Shown here: in pieces, positions 35,111 through 48,600 of the stretch
Layout: the number at the start of each line of letters is the position of its first letter
How positions within the stretch are numbered: position 1 is the stretch's first letter
From: Vanessa cardui
Taxonomy: Eukaryota; Arthropoda; Insecta; Lepidoptera; Nymphalidae
Reading direction: 5' to 3'
Length of the DNA stretch: 64,000 nt
Assembly: GCF_905220365.1 (NCBI RefSeq)
Contig: NC_061129.1
Location: 4,402,803 to 4,466,802 of the forward strand
Made by a program: the position numbers and the translations under genes
The notes under the pieces: model-generated
Seen by the model: only the letters and a program-made list of their open reading frames with translations
What the model was told of the DNA's origin: nothing
The model's database searches: none

Positions 35111-38100
35111 TCATAAAACGTCTGTTGTTGAGACCTGAAAATAAAATTAATTGTTTGTTTTTATTTATTTACTTCTTATTTATCTGCTGGGGTAGGGGAT
35201 AAATATGGGGGATTATTCTACTAACAAATAATGGTTAAGATACTATTCCGATCCAACTTTCCTGCTACCTTCATGCTAAGCTGTTTATGTCGGCGGAAAA
35301 TTTTAAATAAATAAAATACACTACTTGATTACTACTACTCTTATACAAATACTACTTCTAGATTCAACCCTACATAAATATTTACTTCGGGTAATGGAAA
35401 ACTTACAAAAATCCCATCAGAAAGATCGGAATACGATGACCTCGCAGATACAGTCTTGTCATATTTATAAGTATTTACTCTGTGATAAGAATTAACGTTT
35501 ACATCTTTTCTATGTGATTTATTTTTATTTGCTATTGTTAGCTCCCTTTTTACGATCGCACCAAATGTATCGTGAACTGAAAAAATAACGTGATACATAG
35601 AAAAATAGTTGTCGTTCGCGACTCCACTCGTGTTTTGGGGGTTGATCGACATATTTTAGGCATAACAAATGAAATTCTTCCTTGGAGTTCAAGCTTATAC
35701 GAAATTTTATCAAACTGGGTTGTTGTTTGACCGTCAAAAACAACAAAGGCAGTCTGACAGGCTTACATAATTACTTTTTATTCGTATAGCCTATAAAATA
35801 TTTTCAAACATATTAATTTGTCCATACAAATAAAATTTGGATTAAAGTTTATCGTCACCTTTCGTCAAAACTTCAATAGGATCTTCGTTCTTCCTGAGAT
35901 AATTCTCATTCATGCTCTCCTTTGCTATTACGTCATTTGTTTTATGTAGTACTTGCAGCATTGACACGTGTCTGAAATTCTTTAAAAATAACAGAGTTCA
36001 ACTTAGATTATTTGTAATAAATATTTTGATGAGCAGTAACAAAATATTTAGGTACAAATAGATTTCAAAAGAGCCTCTACGTGATGTAGACTTTTATTCA
36101 GATACTAAACAATCCGGCCACACGTTGGCTACATTACTTGTATGTTAAATTATATTCTATGCTAATGTTTAGTCAAAAACCATCTGCTAAACACGCTGAA
36201 TATATTGGTACAATTTTCATGACAAAATATTGTAATGTTTTTGAGTGCAAATGGAGATATTTTATAGCGATAGATAGATCAGAGAAACAAAAATTGAGCT
36301 TCGCCTTAATTAAATACATATACAAATAATGTTGTTTGAAAAAAGGGAGGCAAACAGACAGATATAACACGTGTTTTCTCTCTGTTACATTAATGACTTA
36401 ATTCAGACCTTATCTAAACTAACCATCCGCGAGATACATATTCTAGTTACACAGCTAGAATATGTATCTCGCGTATTACAATAGATTTATTGTAGTCTCC
36501 ATTACTACACTCTGATAATCTGATGAGTCGACAAAATCAAAAAAGATTGAAACACAAGTCAAAGCGCTTTGCATACATTCCAAAGCAGAGAAGCATTCAC
36601 CCGTCTAACTTCCCAACTCCAGGCTGCTACCGAGAACTTATCGACAGAAAGCCCCAATAACTTTTATCAGATACACCAAGTACTGTCGCAGAATTCTCCA
36701 AGTACTGTCGTTTATTTAAGACAATATAAGGCGAAAAAAATACAAATTATAATTTAAACTGATAAGTATATGTAGTGATTAGAATATTCATCCCAATTGA
36801 AGGTACGAGTTAAAATACAGGAATGAAACACTGCCCAACGATCTATTTCCTATAAGATTCTTTAACTCGTATGTTTGAAAATTTTATGGCATTTACTTAA
36901 TTTATAATAACTAGGTAGACTGAAAAATGTTCAAAAATCAATCTCTACTTTCCACCAACCTTGTAAAATATAAGTTTCATTCGGTTTCACTAGTGATAGT
37001 ACTTACTCTGGCTCACTGTCTAGCGATAGAATAAGCGATATATGGGTTTTACGAATACAGACAAACTTACAGTAAGACCTAGAAACGAGTAATGAGTTTA
37101 TTATTAATATCGGTATTCAAGAAAGACATATTAAGAAACCATAATTGTGTTGGATGAAAATCTGCCGCGTGAAAAGCTAATCTGCTACACCAACCTGCAT
37201 AATATAATCTAAAAGAAAATGGAGTATAACTCCACTGTTAGAAATAATTTTTTTTACCAACTACACACTTAAAGCTGAAATAATACCTACTAACTTATAG
37301 TAATACTAACTATCAAAATAATAATAAAAAAAAAAACAGAAATAGCTATACAAATAGAATAGCAATATCAATAACTTAGATTACCTTATTTTTGCAATTT
37401 TTCATAGTTATAATCATTTCTGAGTCAATATTTTTGACAGGTTCAGTGTCGATATCGTCGAAATTGGATTCATAAGGTTTGGGCACTACGGCATTACTAT
37501 CAGAAACGAACACAGGTTTATACGATGGTGCAACATTTTGGCGCATATTACTAAGTTCAAGTTTTAGTGAAATATTCTCCCTTTTCAATTGTCTTAATTC
37601 ATCGCTTTGCTGATTGAATCGTTGTTGCAAATAATCTAAATTGTGTTTATATAAAACATTTTCTTCTTTATTAACGCTGTCTATACCACAACAGACGTCA
37701 ACAGTCTTGTATTTAAATAAAGTACATGTGCTTAATTTTTTACATAGAGTTGGCGAGTTTCGTTTGCTTACACCATAACAATGTGTTATAAAATTAGTGA
37801 TCGTAGAGGCATCTTTTTTCATAACCTTGTGTGACGAAGTTTCAGCGCTTCTGTGTTTTGATCGCGGTGTCAAAGAATTTTGACTGAGCTCTTCTTTTAT
37901 AAAAGGGGTTAAGCTCTTCACAAAAATTGCCTGTTCTACAACCTCCTGTTGCCATATTTTAGCGATACCTTTCACACTTTCATTGTTGTACTGGCTTCCA
38001 TCGCTATCACTGCTTTTAGGAAAATTTATTTTCAATACTCTCTCCAAAATTATCTTCCAGAACATTTTAATACTTTTTAAAGCTTCCAAACATCGTTCGC

Positions 38101-39006
38101 AAGGCCAGTAAGACGTTTCGAATTCCTCCTGTGAAAGTTTAAAATATTTTCAACATCATCATTCTTCTGCCCTTATCCCAATTTTATTTGGGGTCTGCGC
38201 AGCATGTCTTCTCCTTCCATACTTCTCTGTGAGACGTCATCTCACAAGTAACTTTATTTCTAACCATATCGTCTTTCACACAATCCATCCATCGTTATCG
38301 GGTCGTCCTCTACCTCTATATCCATCCACATTCATGCTCAAGGCCTTCCTCACAATATGTTCCTCATTCCTCCGCATTACATGCCCATACCATATAGATA
38401 GATAGATATATGAAATTTTAAGATAATAGTCCAAAAGAATTTTTACTAAAATATTTTTAAATTTTGGAAATAATGACTAACCTCCTCGAAATATTTTTGA
38501 AAAATTTCGTCCTTAAAACAGTTTTTAATGACATGACAAGAGTTGCAGATGCTATCAAGAACCACTTTGGACTTACAATCCGGGTGACATCTTGGCGTAA
38601 CCTGAAAACGTAACCTTTTTAAGGATCATCCATTAACCCGCATTGGAACAGCGCGGTGGAATATGTCCAAACCTTCTCCTCAAAGGAAGAAGATCTTAGC
38701 TCAGCAGTGGGAAATTTACAGGGTGTTGTTTTTGTTTTTAAGAATTCATTATAATACACTATGTAAATAAGTATATAACAGAAAAATTACCTTCCCACGT
38801 CGCCTCCAAGACATCATTCTTAGTGAGTTAGTTACCGTGGACACAGGAATTACACAAATCGGCATATCAGATTTTATCCAATCCCTAAGGTACCTAACTC
38901 GAGTATCTGTATCATGACTCCATGCTCGAATATCAAAGCATGACTCGTATGATTTAATTTTGCCTTCGTTACGTGCTAACAGATTTAATTTACTATGGCT
39001 AAACAT
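35111..39006 (-). CDS. Unrecognised gene, paralogue of the plus-strand coiled-coil gene
   Basis: Confident exons: 38791-39006, 38482-38601 and 37385-38128, all phase 0. The first starts MFSHSKLNLLARNEGK and has RAWSH. The second is cysteine-rich (RCHPDC, CNSCHVIKNC). The third (248 codons) has CERC and a coiled coil (LQQRFNQQSDELRQLKRENI). Probable further exons 35859-35971, 35407-35576 and 35111-35134 (TGA) join each other in phase (G|TT, then TTT|GTC). They need one unidentified exon, ending with two spare bases, between 37384 and 35972. I do not recognise the protein. Its N-terminus is clearly related to that of the divergent gene at 39624, so the two arose by inverted duplication. Role unknown; the coiled coil suggests a structural or scaffold protein. 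Start: the first ATG, at the position equivalent to the paralogue's start region. The LINE tail and SINE tail in its introns are on the opposite strand. Confidence 0.6.
36428..36473. repeat. Perfect 19-bp inverted repeat (hairpin)
   Basis: The arms CGCGAGATACATATTCTAG (36428-36446) and their exact complement (36455-36473) are separated by 8 bp. They lie between exons of the minus-strand gene. No element ends or A/B boxes are visible around it. Confidence 0.8.
36480..37370. other. Intronic stretch, no exon found
   Basis: AT-rich DNA inside the minus-strand gene. At least one exon of that gene is expected here or in 35972-36427 on phase grounds, but none is convincing. A plus-strand frame at 36569-36757 contains a duplicated CCAAGTACTGTCG and no known domain. 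A decayed SINE-like piece lies near 37150-37220. Confidence 0.4.
38152..38395 (-). mobile_element. Non-LTR retrotransposon 3' end, reverse copy
   Basis: It starts with CATCATTCTTCTGCCCTTAT and CCCAATTTTATTTGGGG, and continues with the reverse complement of the LINE tail at 7262-7693 (pieces such as CCATCCACATTCATGCTCAA and CCGCATTACATGCCCATACC). 5'-truncated; no intact frame. It sits in an intron of the minus-strand gene. Confidence 0.8.
38628..38738 (+). mobile_element. SINE family C tail fragment
   Basis: CATTAACCCGCATTGGAACA, CGGTGGAATATG, CTTCTCCTCAAAGGAAGAAG and CTCAGCAGTGGGAAATTTAC match the 3' half of the family C SINE. The tRNA-like head is missing. Confidence 0.75.
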
Positions 39007-39623
39007 TGAACAAAACAAAATTGTTATAAATACACTTAAAACTAATATTTAACATATTTGAAATTTACTTTAGAATATACTTTATAATTTTGTGTTTAAA
39101 AATTGACTTATGTCACTAGTGACTACTGTAAAATGTATTTACACATTTACATAGGTATATTACCTGTGGTGGTACCTATATTTAATTTCATAATTAGAAT
39201 ATTTCTATACGAAAAATAAATGCTAGCAGCATTTCTCAATTGAATCGCTATCCCCATCCTAATCATAAATTATTCTCTGTATTATTCATATATAATAGAC
39301 ATGTGCGTATCTTATAACCTCTACTTCAACCTCAAGAGTATAATCTTAAAACCTTTTTTATAATAACAATTAAAAGTACATTAATTCAAATTTGACATTC
39401 TATAATTATAAGTCACCATTCCGTCTTGATTACTGATGACAATTAATAATATTTTATATATTTCTTATTTACATTTTACCGTACGTAATAAGGTTGCAAA
39501 ATATTTTTGAAAATAATGTTATTATGCGTAAAATGATAACCGATGACTATAAAACGTAAAAACTAGAAACGCCTATATGTTTGAACAAATTACATTTACT
39601 TACTGTGAACAAAGTTTTCGGCA
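39007..39623. promoter_or_regulatory. Shared divergent promoter region of the paired genes
   Basis: Only about 617 bp separate the two start codons (39006 minus, 39624 plus). A CTATAAAA motif lies at about 39547, some 75 bp before the plus-strand ATG. No repeats or exons are seen. Position implies a shared or bidirectional promoter; this is inference. Confidence 0.45.
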
Positions 39624-42600
39624 ATGTCATTTATAACGAAAAGAGAACGCGTGTTTAATGAATATGATCTATTTGACCTTCCGGCACGAAATGAAGGTAA
39701 ACTTAAGGCCTACTCATCATGCACGGATGCGAGGGCATGGTCTCACTTTTGTTCAGACAAAACAGAACATTTAGTCGAGATCATAAAAAGGAATAATGAA
39801 ACTCATCGCCCCAAATATATACCGACCGACGTGATTGTAAATACTCTAATGACGTCCAAGAATGCAGAGATCGCTCGATTGAAACGCAAGATAGGTGAAT
39901 TTGAACAAATGTTGGCTGCTTACGATGACTTGGATCTAACGTGTGAACAGAAATGTGATATAGCTAATGCTGTAAGTATATCTTAAAATTATTATAATAT
40001 GATTTATAAAATGATCAGATAAAGAAGAGTAGAGTTGCCTTAAAGGTGAGAAGACATTGAAAATGTACCGTTTATTCAATATAAGCTGTTCCAAAGGCTT
40101 AAATCACGTTAAATTTGGATTTGTACTATCGGATATAAAATTAATTATATATATCAAACTGATAAATCATACACAATCTTCAGTTTTGTTAAATTCTCGA
40201 TCTACTTAATTACATGGAAAATAAGTACCTTATGTTTTTTAGCATGCAGCTATTAAAGCAGCCAATAAAGAACTGGACGAAATGGTAAGAAAAACAGTCG
40301 TTATAAAAACCAATAACGAATAATTAACCTGGATATTGATAGTACTAATTATTATGTTATATTATTACAGTGCCTTGATTTGGATCTTTCTGGTTTCACT
40401 GAGGTAAAAAGTTAATAAACAATTATATTAAAACAGAAAATTATACATATAAATATATTAATTAATACTTTTATTCTATCTATTTTTTGTTTTTAGGGAA
40501 TTGATTCGGAAGCGTTTGAGGTATGTTTTTTTATATTATATACATTTTTTGTTCAGTATAATATATGACATAAATTATTATTTTTTCAGACTGGCAAATC
40601 AAGAGGGGACGAGGTATACTTTTAGTTTTTAATTTTTTTATTGAATATAATGTTTAGGCAATTTTAAAAATAACATTATTTGTTACAGCCCAGTCGATAC
40701 ACCGCCGAGGTTAGTAAATTAAATATTACATAAGTAACAGTCTGATGGTCGTATATTTTCAACTTTTTGGGGGAGATCTCAAAGATTATATTACCACGCT
40801 GATCTAATGCGAGTTGGTGGAAATACAGCTGGTATATTTTTATGAGACAGTAAGTCTGTATTCTGAATATTGATTTTTCGATGTTTTCGAAGAGAATTAT
40901 TTGTACATGCAATATTTTGCCGATTGGAAGACATTCACAGTGCCAGACAGACGAAATTGAAAAAAGAGATGTATTTGCTTTGGTGGAAATAGATTAGACG
41001 TTTAAACTTGAAGTAAGACATACATTTGACAGATACTTCAGTTTTATATATTTGTATAAATGAAACACATAAAAACACATGTTGCTCTTATTTGAAACCG
41101 AGGTTCAAATTTGATTCCACGTTCTTCGATTAAGATTTTGGTCTTCTAGCCGAATAGCCGGCTATATGAGACATAATATGTAATTTTTAACTAGGTCAAA
41201 TTAAAACGACATGATTGTTTACGGAAAATATATTTCTCCTGAAATTGATGGAACATTCCTCGATAAATAATATATGTTTTAATTCACAATAAGTATTATT
41301 TTTGCAGACTGGTAAATCACGTGGTGATGAGGTGAGACATAAAAAGATAAAAATAATATGATTATTATTTTATTTTTTTTAAGTAAGTGTTTTTGAATTA
41401 ATAAATCTTTTCAGTGGACGATGGGTAAAGCATCAACACCCAGAATGGAAACGAAAGCCAATCAAATTGAAATACCTAAAATGGATGAAAGTACATGTAA
41501 GGCAGATTGTTTCTGCATATTAATAATATATAATATTCATTGGTATATAACATCTTTCCTCTACAACATCTTATTGTAAAAGTATCTTGAAAGGGATGGC
41601 ATTCTGTAGCTGAAAGTCGGGGAAGCAAGCTATTTGATTTGACCAATGAGTGTGCTGTGTTACAGTTGGCCATAAGATTGTACCAACTTATTTTCCGAGA
41701 GGCTAAGGCTGTTTCTTACCAGGCTGATATGACAGATTTTAGTATCTGTCATGTCAGCCTGGTATCATAAGCTAACTAACTGTATTACCCGTTTTCCGAC
41801 TTTCTTTTTTCAATACTGTAGATTTTATAGTGTATAACTAATACTAATCAAGCTTTTTATTTAAAACATCAATTTCATATTATTAGCTGCCCATGATAAC
41901 AGAATTGATGAATTACAAGAGACTATAATTTGCAAAGATGCCAAATTAAATGCCATGCAAAATACTATTGCGGTGAGTTTTTAATTTTATTTTAGTGAAA
42001 TATAGAAAAAATATAATTGATATGACATGTATTGTATACAGGTTTTGGAAAATGATGTTTGTGAACCATATTGCATTTACGCACATATTTATACAGCATT
42101 AGAGAAAATATTCGGTACGTTGTGCCAAAATGATAAATATAAACAATATTTGGATTTATTGGTGAGTTGCTAATTGAGATGCTACACGTGTATACGTATA
42201 GGTTTTTTTAATGTTTTATTTATGCCATTTTTAAATCCTTTACAGACTAATGGGAAAGACATCAGGGGCATAAATATTCAGGGAAAAATAATATTTAAAA
42301 TTAAAGTTTTAGAGAAATTCAGCCTTGCTCTAATTGCTCCTTGCACACAGGATTCTAATTCAGTAAAAAATGATTGCTCATGTTATCGAGCTGAGATCGT
42401 AACACGTGTAGAAAATACTTTTGCATTAACGTCTGCTGAGAGCAAAATACCTAGTTTAGATACGAAACGAGCACATCTTATTGCTGACATTATGCAAAAT
42501 GAAGATATGAAAGAGATACTCAGCAAAGAGAGCGTATTCCAAAAGATTGAAGACGATCAATTAGATGAATGTTTTGTGGTGGAAGACGACGGTATTAATA

Positions 42601-45600
42601 TTAAAAACATTAAACGTTTGAAAAATTTACAATTGAATTACGATGACCTATTGAATTGTTATGATAATCTGAAACACGAGAGAGATAGCCTTGTTGTACG
42701 CTGTCAAAAATACTTTGAATTAGAAAATGAATTGGAATGCTTACAAAATAAACTCAGGGAATATAATGAGCTATGGAAAGACAGAGAATATTATCGCAAG
42801 CGTTCGGAAGATCTCGATGCATTGAAAGAAAATTATTATGTACTTTCTGAAGAAACAGCGACTATTGAAACGAAATTAAAGGCTGAGAAGGAAATTAACA
42901 AAAATAAATCTGCTACCATTGATGAACTAAGAAATGAAAATATCAAGCTTGAAAACAAAATAAGTGAAATTTGTTTGTCATACGAAAAACAAAGAAATGT
43001 TTTAATTTGTAAATTGAAAGAATGTGAGTGTAAAATAATGTGCCAGGAACAACAAATAAAAAGCCTCACAAATCAAATTGATAGTATTTTAAATGGAGAT
43101 AGCACCAATGTTAGAAACTGATAACAAAATATTATTGTTTTCATACTTTTAATTTTGTTCAGATATTTATTTTGTATTATTAGATTCTTCAAAATGAAGA
43201 TGATACACAAACTATGGAACTAATGGATGAAATAAAATCACAAAAGGAACAAATAATAAATCTAAAGGATGCGTTGTGTTGTAGTGAAGAGGAGAAACAA
43301 TACTTTCAAGAGGAGCTTGAGAAAAAACAGGATGTCATCAACGAATTGAAGCTAGAAATAGAGGCTTGGAAAAGTAATACATCAGTCATTTAAAATATTA
43401 TTAGGTTATTAAATACGATATTATAATTAACATGTCAAACATACTTAGTTAAACTGATGCAATTAAATTTATATATATTTTTTATGAACATTGCTTAATA
43501 TATTTTCAACTATTTCTTAATATTAATTTTAGCTAAATTAACTTATTTTAAGGTAAATATGAAGATACTAGTCAATATTTAGAAAATTATTTAGAGAAAT
43601 ACCAAGTGCGAATAAATGAATTACAAGATAGCAATAATAGTGCCGTAGAAAATTTAAATTATATCATAAATAGTAAATCTCAAGAAATAAATGCATTAAC
43701 TGACGAACTTGATCGCAAAAATGTTGAAAACGAAAATCTTGTAAAACAAGTAAAAAGTATATACGACGATTTGGAAAATAAAGTGACATTACTAGAAAGT
43801 GAAAAGAAAATTGCAATAAGCTCGATCCATTCCGCAAAAAAAGAAAGTTTAGAAATCCTTCAAAACGTCAAAAATTACGAAAACACCAACATTGAGGAAA
43901 GTAGTGAAAGTATAGAAATTAAAGATCAAACAGGAAACCATAGTCCGAGAAGATTAACCGATGGAAGTTTGGAAAGTGATAACGTATATTTCTTAAAAGA
44001 AATTCAATTATTACGTGAAATAAACCTAGAAAGTGTTCATTTTTTACAAAATGAAAATGAACAGCTTAAAAGATCTTTCGAAGAAGTCAATCACGAAACA
44101 GAAAAATTAAAAAACGCACTATTGAAACAAGAAGATTTCATACAAAAATTTAATAAATTAAAAGAAAGCCACGAAAAACTTTTAAATGAAAAAGCAAGAT
44201 TACAAGACGATTTAAAAAACAAAACATTTGAGCTCGATAACGTGCTACATGCTTTTCAACTAACGAAAAAAGAAAGTGAATCATTGATGGACCAGTTAAA
44301 TAAATCTGAATATTTCCAAGAAGAGTATATCAAGTTAAATGATGCTTACCAAAAACTGATAACCGAAAGAAATTTATTACAAAGCAAAATGTCACAAATA
44401 GAAAAAGAATTAGAAGATTCACTTAATGCTTATAGAAATATGAGAGAAGAAAACGAAGCATTACAGGTAAACTTGAAGGATAAAATAAATGTAGAGGAAT
44501 CATTTTCCAATCTTAAAGAAAATTATAAAAAATTAAAAGATATTAGCAATAATTTACAAAGAGACTTTAACGACAAAACTGCCGAAATTATTGACTTATA
44601 TAACACCTTAGAAAACAAAAGTAAGGAAAATGAGCAGTTAAATGAAAAAATAAAATCCCTGGAGGTTCAAGATCAACAAGCGTCTTCTAGTATAAATTCT
44701 TTAAAAACTAAAAATTCACATATGAAATTAAAATTAAATGCGTTAACAAATGATTATGGATTCTTGGAAAGAAACTTTAAAGAATTGACCGAATCTCACG
44801 AAAAACTGAAATTAGAGAAAGAAATGTTGGAAAAAGAATTACAAAAGCAACTAGAAATTTTGAATAAATTAGAACAAGAAAATCTCAGTTTAAATAATGA
44901 AAGCAAAAGTCTTTTAGTTCATAATGAAGACTTAGAAAATGCTTTGATACAAGCCCGTGTTGAGGTTAATAAATAATATTTGATATTAGATTAATTATGA
45001 GGTCAGTAATGATAAATTAATGTAACTATTTTTAGAATTCAACGAAATCTGAATCTCTACATGTCTGCTATCAGGATATTAAAAAAGAAATAGATTGTCT
45101 TCGAGACGAAAAAATATCTTACCATAAAAAGATAACCGAGTTACTTGATAAATTAGAGGAATCGGTAAAAGTCTTAAATTGATTTGCTATTATTATAATT
45201 ATATTACAACTACTTAATTCTTTATAACACATTAATACTTTTAGGAGTTTCTTACAAGCGAACTTTCGGAACAAATTCTTAGTAAAGACAAAAAAATATG
45301 TACTTTAGAAAATCATATAAACGATTTAGAAGATGAAATAAGAAAACTACAATACAATTTGAATGAAGTAATTGAATCTGGAGAACAAATAAGACAGCTT
45401 AGCTATGAACGAATTGAATCTTTTAGGACGATTGAGGCCCATCGTAATATCTATATATTTTTATTAAATTATATTTATAGAAATTATTTACTTACTAAGT
45501 AAGTAATTTACTGTAGTAATATTTTTGCAATTTTACCAAATTTTATTCCAGACTCAAAAGCAACACATAATATGAAAATGGAACAGGCAAAACTACAAAA

Positions 45601-48600
45601 TGAAAATAGAAGCCAGCTAACTTCTTCCAGGCTAACTATGGACAACTCATTAGAAGATGAAAACAAGAACCTTACACTAATAAACGACCTCAGAGAAGAA
45701 AGACTAGAAATTATTTCCAAAATAAAAGAATTAGAGCTAAGATACCTTGGAGATACTAACTTATCTAAGATTAACAGCACAGTCAAAGATATTATTATAT
45801 CGCTGGATCGAATAAATAAATATATTAGTGAAAAAAATTCTTCTTTAGAGAAAACTATATCAAATGTACAAGCTTCTTATCAATTACTTAAATCCAAAGC
45901 CCATGAAGCTAAAATTATTGCAGAAAAAGAAAGGCAAAATATAATTAATGAAAAAGAAGAAATATATAGAGGAAGAAAAAAACTCGAAGAACATTTAGAG
46001 AACGTCAAAAACGAGAAAATTAATTATGAAAAGGTTATAAAAGATTTAGAAGGAGAAATTATGAATCAAAAATTAATTTTTAATAGAGTTAAAAAATTAA
46101 ATGAAAGTGATATTGTGAAATTAAGAGAACAAAATACATCTCTTCAAGATCAATACAATAATTCTCTAAACGTTATCAGGGGATTAGAAGAAAAACTTGA
46201 TACTGAAAGTAGAGACAAAAATACCTACCTAGAACACTTCGAAAAGTCAAAATCTGTCCTAGAAGAAAAGTGCCAAGAAATTTCTAAGCTTCAAAGGTGT
46301 TTAGAAGAAATAAAAAATAAACCAACCACAAATTTTACGACTCAGACAGATGTACTTTCAATTAGTCAAGATGTTTACTCTCAAACTGAAACCCAAACCA
46401 ATTTAAACGAATATAAAGAAGAAAGTAATTATAATATTTTAACAAGGTCCATAGAAAACGCATCCGATTTACTAAAATTAAATAAAGAAAAGGGGAATTT
46501 AAATCTTACTGACTTTTTTAAAACTGAAGACGGAAAGCTTACTGTTGATTGCGTGAAATATATCTATATGAACTACAAAGTAAAAAATCTTAGTCTTGGC
46601 AGACTTGAACAATATTCTATAACTGATTTACATAATTACGAAATTTTGAATGATAAAGACCGCAAAATATTAGATAACGTTGTTTATGTAAAGCCCCCTG
46701 TTTTCAATAATTTAAATTCATCGATTAACAATAATAGTGTTATAGACATTTGCAGTACACAAATGCTAACTAGTACAACTAAAAATACTTGTGAGAATGA
46801 TAATTTCACAAGCAAAGACCAAACTGAAAGTGTAAAATCATGCAGCATTGATAAAAAACACAAAAACATAGAAAATGATTTTGATAGCAATAATAGCTTT
46901 AAAGAAAATATTGCATTTGATGATTCACCTACGTCAACAGATAAAGATATGTTTTTAATTTATAAAGAAAGCCAAAGCATCTTTGATGACCAGGGTAACA
47001 ATGACAACAAACCTTGGTCTCAAAACGGTTTGACAAATATGATAGTAGAACGAGCAATTATTCACACGAATGAAGACCCACTGCAAAGAAGACATAAAAT
47101 TATAAGAGATATGAATAAACAATCAGCTGATGGAGAGAGAGACGATGAAAGTATTAAACCGAAACTCAAAATTAAATTACCTAGAGTTTTTAAAGATCTC
47201 TCAACTACCACTATATCAGATGCGGATACGAAGTCTTTAGATTCATATAGTAGAACAATAAATGATTCTTCTAGATGGGTAATATATTCAGATACCAAGA
47301 TAAATAGTACTAGCTCTAAAATCGCAGATAATTCTAACATCACTTCTACAAATTTGAATGTAAGTGATGATCAAGTTATCGATCGGAATCAGAAAATTTC
47401 TAAAAATCATGTTCCTTTCAAGAAAGACTTTAAAAAAGTACCAACTAAAAGCTTTAAAAAAAAGCAATATAGATCTAATGATGTCGACACTACAGATACT
47501 CAAAAAGGAGAAATACAATCAACCGTCGAATCGGTTTATAATAGTAATTCAAATCCTAATTTATCTCGTATTAACGCTAATACTGCTGTTATAAAAGATA
47601 TTGTTCGTAATGACATAAATAAACCGAAACTTCGTGAAAATAATAGTTATGGAATAAACTACGTAATGAACTTCGTAAAAAATGATATCGATTTTAATAA
47701 TCTTGATTTAGATAATGTTAAATCATTGCAGAAAAGTTATAGCGAAAAAAGTATTTTCGTTAAAAATGGATCCTCTCAATCTGAAAAATCTAGCTTATTA
47801 AAAACCACACCTGATGAATCTATATCAACAAAGTTGAATGTCAATGCCATTGATCGTGGTATACTAGTAAAATTAGATGTTGCTGAAGTAGATTATCAAA
47901 ATAAAATACAGCAACTTACTGATACTTTGAAAGTTTTAGAAAAACATTACAAAAATAAATTAGATGCTGTTAAAACGCAATACGAAAATAACATCAAGCA
48001 TATTATAAGTGAACATAACCAAGGAGTTGAAAATATTCAATATCTTCACGAAGAAGCCGTACATGAAATAATAAATAAACATGGAAATGAAATAGAAAAC
48101 CTTAGATCTATGAGTATAGAAGCTATGCGTAAAGCAGAAAAACTTGGAAATGAAAATCGTTGTTTGAAATCAAAGCTTAATAATAATAATATGACTTTGG
48201 ATGAGGTAAGAAAAATATATGCAAAAAAATATTTCTATGTCAACGAAATAAAATTAATTTAATTATTATCGTAGATTCCAGTTAAGATTCTAACGCCAGA
48301 ATTGAAAAAGAAAAAAGGTAGATCTCGATCAGAAAATAAAACGTTAACAAAAACAATCGTAGACGCTTTTAATGTGAAGCCCAAAAAGAGATCACACGGA
48401 CCCTGTACTTGTTCACTAGACATGAATATTTCTGATACTATACATAAAATATTCGAACAAGTTGATGTTGATCAACGAAAAATGGCCGAGATGGCATATT
48501 TAAAGTATATTGCTAACAAAATATTAAACGATAATGTTGAAGTAAGCAAAGTCACTTTTCATATATACTACGACACAACTTTGATGTAGCATCGGCAAAA

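Noticed and set aside
36569..36757. 62-codon plus-strand frame with a repeated tridecamer
   Set aside because: Considered as an exon in either direction; no domain and phases do not fit the minus-strand gene.
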